Source: VRUE01 sp963840565 (GTDB lineage Bacteria > Actinomycetota > Thermoleophilia > Solirubrobacterales > 70-9). From it: DNA of 64,000 nt. This document shows, one piece after another, positions 9,301 through 15,948 of this stretch (position 1 is its first letter; each line of letters begins with the position of its first letter). The position numbers and the translations under genes are program-made. The stretch is from positions 186,001 through 250,000 of the forward strand of contig CAWIZH010000002.1 in NCBI GenBank assembly GCA_963840565.1. The letters are read 5' to 3'. The notes under the pieces were generated by a model. It made no database searches. It saw only the letters and a list, made by a program, of their open reading frames with translations, and had not been told where the DNA came from.

Positions 9301-11538
9301 GGGCCCACGTTTCTCTACTTTGCCTCGAAGGGGGGGCGCAACCTGGCCACGACAATGCGGATAACACTCCCCTTCAGCGTCATCAACCCTTACACCCCGT
9401 TTGCGCCCGGAAGCGTGCCCCTGGAGATGTTCTACGGCCGCGATCGCGAGCTGTCGGGCGTCGTCGATCGCAACGGTACCTCCTTCATCTACGGCGGTCG
9501 CCGGTTGGGCAAGTCGGCGCTGCTGCGCGCGGCGGAACGCAAGTTCAATGCCGAAGGGTTGGGCAACCGAGCGCTCTACGTCGACCTGAAAACGAAAGGC
9601 ATCGGTGAGCGGGAGCCAGCGAGCAAGATCGTCAGCGAGATCGCCAAGGCGCTCAAGGACGCCGACGTGATGACGATCGGTGCCGCCAGGCAGCCGCGCT
9701 TCGAGGACGTTTGCACACAGGTGAAGTCGTGGCTCGAGGTCGACGGCGGCCGGCGCATCTTGTTGTTGCTCGACGAGTGCGATTCCTTTCTCAACGAGGA
9801 CGCGAAAGAGGGGTTCCCCAACGTCTCCGAGCTGAAGGCCCTCATGGAGGAAACGGATCGTCGCTTCAAGCCCGTCTTCGCCGGCCTTCACCAAGTGCGC
9901 CGGTTCCAGCGGATCCCTAACCAGCCCCTGGCCCACCTTGGCTACCCGACGCCGGTGGGGCCACTGAAACCCCAGCCCGCATACGACCTGATTGCCAAGC
10001 CGCTCGAGGCGCTCGGGATGAAATTCGAAACGCCGGACCTGCCGACACGAATACTCACCGCCACCAACTACCAGCCGAGCTTGATCCAGCTCTTCTGCAG
10101 TGAGCTCGTAGACCACATGCTGGACAAGGCGCGTGGCCCGGGCACGCCTCCCTACCCGGTCAGCTCGCGGGATGTCGAGGCGGTGTACCACACCCCTCGG
10201 GTAGTGGAAGAGATGCGGACCCGGTTCGAACTGACGACGAACCTTGATCCCCGCTACCGGGTGATCGCGAACTCGGTTGCCTTCGAGGCGCTTGGAGGTG
10301 ACCTCATGGTTGGTCTCAGCGCCGCCGAGATTCGGGCGATGTGCGATGAGTACTGGCCGGTCGGGTTCGCGAAGACCGGAAGCGACGAGTTTCGCGCCTT
10401 GCTCGAAGAGATGGACAGCCTCGGCGTGCTATTTGAAGACGGCGAAGGCAGGTTCCTGATGCGCAGCCCAAACGTACTTCGGATGCTGGGGACCGCGGAG
10501 CAGATCGAGGAGCACCTGAAGGCATCGAACGAGCTCGAGCTTCCACTCGGATTCGAGGCCGCTTCGTTTCGGGACTCCCTGGGGGGCGACCCCTATCGCC
10601 GGCAGCCCTTCACCCACGAGCAGGTTGCGGGCCTTCTCTCGGGCGGCGAAGGGGAGGGGTCGCAGTTGCGAGTCGTCGTCGGCAGTCCTGCCACCGGGAT
10701 CGGCGATGCGATGGCATGCCTCGAGGAACTGTTTGAGGACGGGTCGGGACGGTACAGCTTCAAGGACGCGTCGTTGCAGGATGCCAAGCGCCTCCGCGCG
10801 CGCTTTAACCGTCCGGCGAAGAAGAAGCACCGGGTCGTGGTCTACAGGTTGAAACCGGGCCCGGCGAGCGAGGTGTTGACCCTGATCCGCTCGGTAGGCG
10901 AGACGATCTCCAGGCCGGAATCCAACTCGACTGTTGTCTTCGCGCTGGAGGCCGAGGCGCTGCAGGTATGGCAGGCGTTGGTGGCGCCCGAAGAGCATGG
11001 CGAAGAGTTGCCGGATTCGAACACAGCGGCGGACCGGCTCGAGTTGGTCGAGCTGAAGAGGTGGACCAAGGCAGGATTGCGAGCGTGGGCGCAGGCTCAG
11101 GACGTAGATCTCTTCTTCAACGAGGATCGTTCGCTGGACGAACTGATCCGCGTGACGGGCGGCTGGCCGATGCTCGTCAATCGCGTGGTCGACGCTTACA
11201 TCGTCAAGCACGACTGGCGGCGGGCGATCAAAGGGCTCGAGCAATGGCTCAACAGCGCAGAGGGCGCCCAAGTGCTTTGTGATTCGATCGGCCTGGCGGC
11301 CGACAGCGGCCTGGCCGAGGCCTGGAGTCTGTTCATGGTCTATGGCGAGCCGATTGCCCGCAGGGACTTCCAATCCCTGGCCGACGATGAAGGGATCGAA
11401 GAAGCCGGACGCGCCGCTGAGGTCCTGCGCTCGATGCAGGTGCTGACACTGGACGTGAACGGACGCTACGTGGTCGAGGAGACGGCCGCTCGGGCGTGGC
11501 GAAAGGTCAGGCCGGCGGTACTAGATGCAGCGCCCTGA
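6301..11538 (+). CDS. Giant STAND-like P-loop ATPase with an active and a degenerate ATPase module
   Basis: About 1,745 residues counted from the GTG at 6301. TTG 6280, or an ATT at 6325 with GGAG 8 bases upstream, are alternatives; the frame stays open back to 6064. Residues 1-1000 are mostly long charged helices with an acidic Pro/Glu linker near 215-260. Near 1030 comes NPYTPFAPGS then FYGRDREL, the entry of STAND/AAA-type ATPase domains, Walker A GGRRLGKS (1065-1072) and Walker B LLLLDECD (D1158, E1159). A winged-helix-like segment follows, then a second module where Walker A has decayed to GSPATGIGD (1461-1469) but the lid-like VTGGWPMLV is kept. No effector domain is fused. It overlaps the HEPN gene by 14 bases, so they are co-translated. 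Probably the sensor or switch of the locus (inference). Confidence 0.75.
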   Translation: MEKSGANTIDGDSPGALPDDYEALVEAVEAKQKQARAAVEKLQHDLEQGRPVDREDLEGLSIYDEALREARVRIASALEGEAELETVSSLRLAAMELKAMEGREQEATDALVEALQRLAEMPIEDSGPDLLKGCRQRAAELLEPEALQDGESLRLAEGLAALVRLNGATDEGEKSALTAQAMELLPADCQAAVGLAAYGNLKLGVGRVDGAGVEVPTPPPTEVATPAEESSAEEPALRATPLPTDAVGADNESSDPGDPSDEEIEAALEELFRQQRFGLAHWIVVAWPTGEPGLENALKALAYSGAMRSPVGEAVSRFRELVQAFPIEALRGDKVANLIALVAGLRGTLVAPYSGASDLLGAVAASYSSNPGLASLIEAVTTAGQRGLSAPDMTEQVQDIAVAEDNLRAVQERAEQILRLSTIKYARASNVWRKWIEPDGMLGWLLNAVADDRAGELKKAEQTVFELRSAKTLERRLDETDRLLRAANRQRPIVADARQKLIERAEESLGVVAEWVEVSQGLERVRQKQDAESWQTGLLEDLRTVARDAREEVTAAWEERCQGNDLRAAAAIGTLPIMEEIFSLVVDGESFAGDEEPVDEILGLDLLRVRGLGLDTRLEPSDELRLRPLLAAVSSGSWEAAFEGRVEEANFDAAERIVEIMRRQDPEFAAELEKRRLSRLGEKRDELRGRLDEAGRKLGAARREGRVSDSDGLALTSELSARGMGDDQQDFRGVDAALNDFLAKLKQAEQAGERKAREAYGPRLAEEPLLQPYRERLQRLLDQGEISTLEELVLAIERDEDPPEEASLIFKQLTEFFPAVANDQQVGKAGPEADALAATIADRGKFGALDFASLKDEEIEPVQAAVDAWWRLDCSDFKNADDDLVRILDLIGLTVEQGVDPKVWQKGSAEKRKRAEFSARPLGKALVPAFGSAAQDGRYRLLMLWEGMSDEAIAALISQEDGEQPIVVLSFRTALQEHLRRGVADQLRHQRNRRAVALIDGPTFLYFASKGGRNLATTMRITLPFSVINPYTPFAPGSVPLEMFYGRDRELSGVVDRNGTSFIYGGRRLGKSALLRAAERKFNAEGLGNRALYVDLKTKGIGEREPASKIVSEIAKALKDADVMTIGAARQPRFEDVCTQVKSWLEVDGGRRILLLLDECDSFLNEDAKEGFPNVSELKALMEETDRRFKPVFAGLHQVRRFQRIPNQPLAHLGYPTPVGPLKPQPAYDLIAKPLEALGMKFETPDLPTRILTATNYQPSLIQLFCSELVDHMLDKARGPGTPPYPVSSRDVEAVYHTPRVVEEMRTRFELTTNLDPRYRVIANSVAFEALGGDLMVGLSAAEIRAMCDEYWPVGFAKTGSDEFRALLEEMDSLGVLFEDGEGRFLMRSPNVLRMLGTAEQIEEHLKASNELELPLGFEAASFRDSLGGDPYRRQPFTHEQVAGLLSGGEGEGSQLRVVVGSPATGIGDAMACLEELFEDGSGRYSFKDASLQDAKRLRARFNRPAKKKHRVVVYRLKPGPASEVLTLIRSVGETISRPESNSTVVFALEAEALQVWQALVAPEEHGEELPDSNTAADRLELVELKRWTKAGLRAWAQAQDVDLFFNEDRSLDELIRVTGGWPMLVNRVVDAYIVKHDWRRAIKGLEQWLNSAEGAQVLCDSIGLAADSGLAEAWSLFMVYGEPIARRDFQSLADDEGIEEAGRAAEVLRSMQVLTLDVNGRYVVEETAARAWRKVRPAVLDAAP

Positions 11539-12697
11539 GTGGCGCTTGCCGGGTCCGAACAGGTTCGCTCGGACGATCGCCGCCGATCTGGAGTACGGAC
11601 GCTCGGCGATCGTGATGTTGCCCGCCGGGGGCTTTCCCGAAGGCTTGCAGGCATCCGTACGCGAAGTGTTGCCTGATATCGAGGTAAATAGGTTCCGGCT
11701 AGAGGAGCTGACGAGGGGGCGTGGGCGGGTCGTTGACGTTCTCTGCCAGCGCCTCGACCTGCACGGCTCCAGCGACGCGCCTATCGACGTCACTGCTTTC
11801 GCGTCTCACCCCAGGCTGCGACGGCGCCTGGTCTGGGTCGATGGTCGTGGGGCCTCCATCAAGCAGGTCGAATCCTGGGTCAGGTTCCTGGAGCTGTTCG
11901 CGAACGTTGCGGCTGAGGTGCCGATACATCGCCGGACCGTCTTCGCGACTCTCTGCGATGGGTGTCACGCCTCGTTCGTGCCCGACTCGGTTTCCCTGCT
12001 AGCGAAGCGATGGTGGTGGGGGATTGTCAGCCCCCTCGACACCGAGGTCTTCGTGACTGAGTTGGCCGGAGAGCGCGCTTGGCAACCCGCGTTCGGCGAG
12101 ACAGTCGCCGAGGTTGCCGGATTTGACCTCAGTCTGGCCGCGATGCTGGTGGAGGAATGGGACGGTGCCCTGGAAAGCCTTCCGAGCTTGTTGCGCAAAT
12201 ACCACCTCCACCCCGATGAGAACGCGCTTCGCTGGTCACCCGAGCCCTCACCGCGCCCGCAGCCACTATCCGACTCGCTCGCTGCCTGGAGTGCCGGTCT
12301 CGTCAACGCCTGGGGCGAGCGCGACCCTCATGCGCATCCTTGTTATGTGTGCGCCTTCAAGCCGGACTCACTTGGCCGCCTGATCTGGTTGGGCCAGGTC
12401 CGGAGCCTGATGCCCCGAATAGAGATTGAGCGGCAAGCGCTCGCCGACTGGATCTACGCGCGCCGGAACCGGCTGCCGCCACAGTGGAAGGGCAGGGAAG
12501 TCAGGAGCCTCGAGGTTGGCTCGCTGGCGGCGATCTTTGCTATTCCGCCTTTTCGCAACGATCACAGGCGGGCCCCACTGGCGCGCTGGCTGCATCGGGC
12601 GCGGAACGCAATCGCGCATCTTGAAATCCTCGACCCGCACGAGATCGAGCAAGCGAGGCGAATGCTTCGCCGCGAGTTCGGCTCGACGGCTTCCTAA
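11525..12697 (+). CDS. HEPN-motif protein, putative ribonuclease effector of the ATPase locus
   Basis: 390 residues. ATG 11525 lies inside the end of the ATPase gene in another frame (14-base overlap). The C terminus carries R360-N-A-I-A-H365, an exact RNxxxH catalytic motif of HEPN ribonucleases, in a helix context (WLHRARNAIAHLEILDPHEI) typical of Swt1/toxin-type HEPN domains. The N terminus looks like a decayed P-loop fold: AIVMLPAGGFPEG where Walker A would be and RRLVWVDG at Walker B. A central HPCYVC pair of cysteines might hold a metal. HEPN proteins often cleave RNA when a partner NTPase is triggered, as in abortive infection systems. The motif is seen; the toxin role is inferred. Confidence 0.65.
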   Translation: MQRPEWRLPGPNRFARTIAADLEYGRSAIVMLPAGGFPEGLQASVREVLPDIEVNRFRLEELTRGRGRVVDVLCQRLDLHGSSDAPIDVTAFASHPRLRRRLVWVDGRGASIKQVESWVRFLELFANVAAEVPIHRRTVFATLCDGCHASFVPDSVSLLAKRWWWGIVSPLDTEVFVTELAGERAWQPAFGETVAEVAGFDLSLAAMLVEEWDGALESLPSLLRKYHLHPDENALRWSPEPSPRPQPLSDSLAAWSAGLVNAWGERDPHAHPCYVCAFKPDSLGRLIWLGQVRSLMPRIEIERQALADWIYARRNRLPPQWKGREVRSLEVGSLAAIFAIPPFRNDHRRAPLARWLHRARNAIAHLEILDPHEIEQARRMLRREFGSTAS

Positions 12698-12706
12698 GAT
12701 CGGGTC

Positions 12707-13465
12707 GTGACTGAGATGCAGAACACAGATGCGACAGCGGTGCGCGCGGCCGTGGCCGGCCAGGTTCAAGGCGTCGGATTTCGCGATGCCACCGTGCACC
12801 GGGCGCGTCGGCTCGGCGTAATGGGTTGGATTCGCAATGGGGAGGACGGCGGGGTTTTTGTCCACGCGGAGGGACCGGAAGCGGCCGTCGACGAGCTGGT
12901 CTCATTCCTGCGCGACGGGCCGCCCACCGCCGTGGTCACCGATGTCGCCACCGAGCCCGTCAAGGCCGAGGGCCACGAGCAGTTCGCGATCCGCGGCATC
13001 AGCGCCGGTGCCTTCGTCGTCCAGGAGCACGCTGCCACCGCCCACCACTTCGACCTGCGCTTGGAGGTCGATGGCGTGATGCGCTCGTGGGCCGTTCCCA
13101 AGGGCCCGTCGATGGATCCCGCCGTCAAGCGCCTCGCGGTGCAGGTCGAGGACCACTCGATCTCCCACAACAGCTTCGAGGGCCCGACCGAGGGGGGCGG
13201 CGTGATCGTCTGGGATCGCGGCCACTACGAGCAGGGCGGCCGCGTCGCCTGGCCGGAGGCGCTCGAGCGCGGTCACGCCGTCTTCGTCCTGCACGGCGAG
13301 AAGCTCAGCGGCGGCTTTGCCCTGCAGCGCACCCATCCCGGCGAGAAGCCCCAGTGGCTGCTGATCAAGCGCCGCGACGAGCAAGCGCGCCCCGGCACCG
13401 ACGTCGTGGCCGAACAGCCACGATCGGCGATCAGCGACAACACCCTCGACGACCTCCTGCGTTAA
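12707..13465 (+). CDS. Acylphosphatase domain fused to a LigD-type 3'-phosphoesterase domain
   Basis: 252 residues (GTG 12707, or ATG 12716). Residues 10-85 are an acylphosphatase: QVQGVGFRDATVHRARRLGV contains the VQGVGFR phosphate loop and catalytic Arg, and GWIRN holds the catalytic Asn. Residues about 100-225 are the phosphoesterase domain of bacterial NHEJ LigD: FVVQEHAATAHHFDLRLEVD contains the HHFDLRLE metal motif, followed by SWAVPKGPSMD and GGVIVWDRGHYE. LigD PE trims 3' phosphates or ribonucleotides from DNA ends; stand-alone PE proteins exist. The acylphosphatase fusion is unusual to me. It lies 9 bases after the HEPN gene, so it could be read as a fourth gene of that locus. Confidence 0.8.
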   Translation: MTEMQNTDATAVRAAVAGQVQGVGFRDATVHRARRLGVMGWIRNGEDGGVFVHAEGPEAAVDELVSFLRDGPPTAVVTDVATEPVKAEGHEQFAIRGISAGAFVVQEHAATAHHFDLRLEVDGVMRSWAVPKGPSMDPAVKRLAVQVEDHSISHNSFEGPTEGGGVIVWDRGHYEQGGRVAWPEALERGHAVFVLHGEKLSGGFALQRTHPGEKPQWLLIKRRDEQARPGTDVVAEQPRSAISDNTLDDLLR

Positions 13466-13472
13466 CCGCTGC

Positions 13473-13517
13473 TCCGGTGCGCCTTATCCCCTCTATAGGG
13501 GGATAAGGCGCACCGGA
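13473..13517. terminator. Perfect 19-bp inverted repeat after the acylphosphatase-LigD gene
   Basis: Arms 13473-13491 (TCCGGTGCGCCTTATCCCC) and 13499-13517 are exact reverse complements with a 7-base loop (TCTATAG). It lies 7 bases after the stop of the phosphoesterase gene and 36 before the VOC start. There is no T-run, so it may be a factor-independent terminator of actinobacterial type or a regulatory palindrome. Confidence 0.6.
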
Positions 13518-13553
13518 AGCGGGTTGCCGGATGACCCAAGCTACGGTTGCAGC

Positions 13554-14183
13554 GTGACTCCAACGGTCGACGAGCTGACGGTGGCCGACGCGCCGGCTGC
13601 GTGGTCGGCGCTCGGGTTTGCGCTCGACGGTGACATCTGTGTGGTTGGCGACGTACGGATTCGCCTGGCCGGCCCGGATGCTGGTAGGGGCTTGGCCGGT
13701 TGGTCGCTGCGCGATGTTGAGAGCACCGAGTTGGACGGGCTGCCGACGACGCGGTCGGACCGTCAACCGCCGAGCGAATTACCGGCGCACTCCAACGGGA
13801 TCACCGGGCTCGACCATGTTGTGGTGATCACGCCCGCGCTCGATCGCACCGTTGGGGCGCTACGGGCGGCGGGCCTCGACCTGCGCCGCATTCGCGAGGA
13901 GCCGACTCCTGCCGGCGCCCCGCGGCAGGCGTTCTTTCGCCTCGGCGCGAACATCCTCGAGGTCGTGCAGGAGCCCGCCGAGGCGACCGAGCGCGCTGGA
14001 GGCGACCGGTCCGCTTTCTTCTGGGGACTCGCCTTCGTCGCCCCCGACCTGGACGCGACCGTCGCTGGGCTCGGGGACCGGGTCAGCGAGATTCGCCCGG
14101 CGGTCCAGCCGGGCCGGCGCATCGCCACCCTCCGTCGCTCGGCCGGGCTCGCGATCCCGATTGCGTTGATGACGCCCCGCTAG
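13554..14183 (+). CDS. VOC (glyoxalase/dioxygenase superfamily) protein
   Basis: 209 residues from GTG 13554 (MTPTVDELTVADAPAAW); an upstream ATG at 13524 would lie against the inverted repeat. The central GLDHVVVITPALDRTVGALR is the first strand-helix unit of a vicinal oxygen chelate domain, with a metal His in LDH, and NILEVVQEP supplies a Glu in a later strand. A second half-module with AFVAPDLDATVAGLG follows. Function within the superfamily (isomerase, dioxygenase, resistance protein) cannot be assigned. Confidence 0.75.
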   Translation: MTPTVDELTVADAPAAWSALGFALDGDICVVGDVRIRLAGPDAGRGLAGWSLRDVESTELDGLPTTRSDRQPPSELPAHSNGITGLDHVVVITPALDRTVGALRAAGLDLRRIREEPTPAGAPRQAFFRLGANILEVVQEPAEATERAGGDRSAFFWGLAFVAPDLDATVAGLGDRVSEIRPAVQPGRRIATLRRSAGLAIPIALMTPR

Positions 14184-14363
14184 CCGCTTTGCCTCGCGCG
14201 CGAGAGGTGTCCACCCAGCATTCCTAGAAGCGTGCCGATGATTGCGTCAGCACGTGCCCAGTAGACGCCGGCGGAGATTCCCAAGCGCGATTCCGGCCAG
14301 TGCTCCGAACGCGAACGGAGAGCCACACATTTGGCCCTCGTGTCGTTTACGGTCGCTGCCGCG

Positions 14364-15305
14364 ATGTCAGCGCCCGTTGACGTAACGAACACCACCCGCA
14401 CTCCTCGCTCCGCCCGCCGGCTGGTGGCGGGGGCGTTCGAGCTGTACCGGCGCTACCCGCTGCTTTTCTTCGTTCTCGCTGCCGGTGTGGTCGTGCCCTA
14501 CGAGTCGATCGTTCTCGCGGTCACCGGTACGGGTCCCTTCGCGCAGGGCTCTCTCAGCGTTGGCACCTCGCTTCTGCTGACCGTGATCGGGTGGGTATTG
14601 ATCGGCCCACTGATCTCGGCATTGCACGTCCACGCCGTTGCCGAGGCGCGGGAAGGACGGGACCCCCAGCTTGCCGCGGTGGCCCGCCGGGGCTTGCTCG
14701 TGCTGCCCGTGGTCGTCGCCGCATCGATCATCTCTGGCCTCGGAATCGGTCTCGGGCTTCTGGCCTTCGTCGTTCCCGGTGTGATTTTGATGCTGCGCTG
14801 GCTCGTCGTCGCCCAGGTCGCCGCGATCGAGGGCGAAGGATGGCTGCCGGCGCTGCGCCGCAGCGCCCAGTTGACCGATGGGCACTACGGCCACCTCTTC
14901 GTCTTTGTCATCTACATCAGCTTGATCACCACCGTGCCTGTGCTCTTGGCCGGCCTTGGCTTCGGAAACGACCACACCACCGCAATCTCCTTCCTGGCCG
15001 GCCTGCTTGTCCTGGTTTTCACTCACTCCTTCGGCGCCTTGGCGACAGCGCTCCTCTACTACGACCTCCGCTCCCGCCGCGAAACCGCACTGGCGCCGGG
15101 GCTGTCCGGGAGCTCGCCAGAGACCAGCCACTCGCTGGACCCGAGACAGTATTCCGACCAGGACAGGCCGAGCGGTTGGTACATCAACCCCCGCGCCCCC
15201 GGCCACATGAGCTACTGGGGCGCGGGCGATCCACCGGGCTGGGGAGGCACCGCCCGGACCCCGCGCAAGGTCAGGCGGGAGTGGGAAGCGAGGAGGAAGG
15301 CCTAG
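14364..15305 (+). CDS. Multi-pass membrane protein with DUF2510-like C-terminal tail
   Basis: About 313 residues from ATG 14364 (TTG 14331 is upstream in frame). An amphipathic start (AFELYRRYPLLFF) is followed by five or six membrane segments and an RSAQLTDGHYGHLF motif typical of glycerophosphodiester phosphodiesterase-like membrane domains. The cytosolic tail has GWYINPRAP, MSYWGAGDPPGWGG and a basic end. The Trp/Tyr/Gly pattern resembles DUF2510, common in actinobacteria. Role unknown, probably envelope related. The 180 bases before it hold nothing I can support. Confidence 0.65.
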   Translation: MSAPVDVTNTTRTPRSARRLVAGAFELYRRYPLLFFVLAAGVVVPYESIVLAVTGTGPFAQGSLSVGTSLLLTVIGWVLIGPLISALHVHAVAEAREGRDPQLAAVARRGLLVLPVVVAASIISGLGIGLGLLAFVVPGVILMLRWLVVAQVAAIEGEGWLPALRRSAQLTDGHYGHLFVFVIYISLITTVPVLLAGLGFGNDHTTAISFLAGLLVLVFTHSFGALATALLYYDLRSRRETALAPGLSGSSPETSHSLDPRQYSDQDRPSGWYINPRAPGHMSYWGAGDPPGWGGTARTPRKVRREWEARRKA

Positions 15306-15316
15306 CGCCCTCTATT

Positions 15317-15343
15317 TTTCACTATAGTCATGTATAAGTGAAA
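15317..15343. promoter_or_regulatory. Probable TetR operator overlapping the tetR start
   Basis: TTTCACTATA at 15317-15326 faces TATAAGTGAAA at 15333-15343, a near-perfect inverted repeat. Its right arm ends at the A of the tetR ATG, and TATAGT inside it could serve as a -10 box. The position fits autoregulation of the downstream tetR-glycosyltransferase-P450 operon. Confidence 0.6.
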
Positions 15344-15948
15344 TGACGAAGACGGCGGCGACAGGGAAACGGCAGTACCGGATGGACGCCCGGGCGCGGC
15401 GCTCGGAGGAGACGGCTGAGCGGATCTGTGCCGAGGCGATGGAGCAGTTCCTCTCTCGGTCCTATGAGGACGTGACGCTTGCCGGGGTCGCCAAGGCGGC
15501 GGGAGTCACCGTTCCCACCCTGATCGCGCATTTCGGCCGCAAGGAGGACCTCTTCGTGGCCGCCTGCGAAGCCTGGGGCGGCGACATGGCCGAGGCCCGC
15601 GACGAGGCTCCGGCCGGCGATCACGTCGGCGCGGCTCGCAACCTGCTCGAGCACTACGACGCCAAGGGCGAGCTCATCCTTCACCTCCTCGCTGAGGAGG
15701 ATCGCTTTCCGGCGGTGCGCTCAATGACCGACGAAGGGCGGCGCTATCACCGCGAGTGGGTCGAACGGGTCTTCGCGCCGAGCCTGAAACCGCGCCGGGG
15801 CGCTCGCAGGGAGCAGCTCGTCGTCCAGCTGATCGTCGCCACCGACCTGCTCAGCTGGAAGTTGATGCGCCTTGACATGAAGTTGTCCCGGCCTCAGACC
15901 GAAGCCGCGATCGTCGAGACGGTCGATGCGCTGACCGGAGTCAAGTGA
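15343..15948 (+). CDS. TetR/AcrR family transcriptional regulator
   Basis: 201 residues. The N-terminal helix-turn-helix is clear: ARRSEETAERICAEAMEQFL, then DVTLAGVAKAAGVTVPTLIA and HFGRKEDLF, the standard TetR DNA-binding layout at residues 15-70. The C-terminal ligand-binding part is all-helical and not specific. Its ATG lies at the edge of an inverted repeat that is probably its operator. The stop shares a base with the glycosyltransferase start (TGATG), so regulator and enzymes form one operon, presumably induced by the compound the enzymes modify. Confidence 0.85.
   Translation: MTKTAATGKRQYRMDARARRSEETAERICAEAMEQFLSRSYEDVTLAGVAKAAGVTVPTLIAHFGRKEDLFVAACEAWGGDMAEARDEAPAGDHVGAARNLLEHYDAKGELILHLLAEEDRFPAVRSMTDEGRRYHREWVERVFAPSLKPRRGARREQLVVQLIVATDLLSWKLMRLDMKLSRPQTEAAIVETVDALTGVK

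Noticed and set aside
8119..10191. 690-codon open frame on the minus strand inside the giant ATPase gene
   Set aside because: Antisense shadow; the plus frame has complete ATPase motifs and this frame has none.
14180..14401. Short minus-strand frame with a hydrophobic stretch before the DUF2510-like gene
   Set aside because: No ribosome site or recognisable family, and it overlaps the start of the plus-strand gene.
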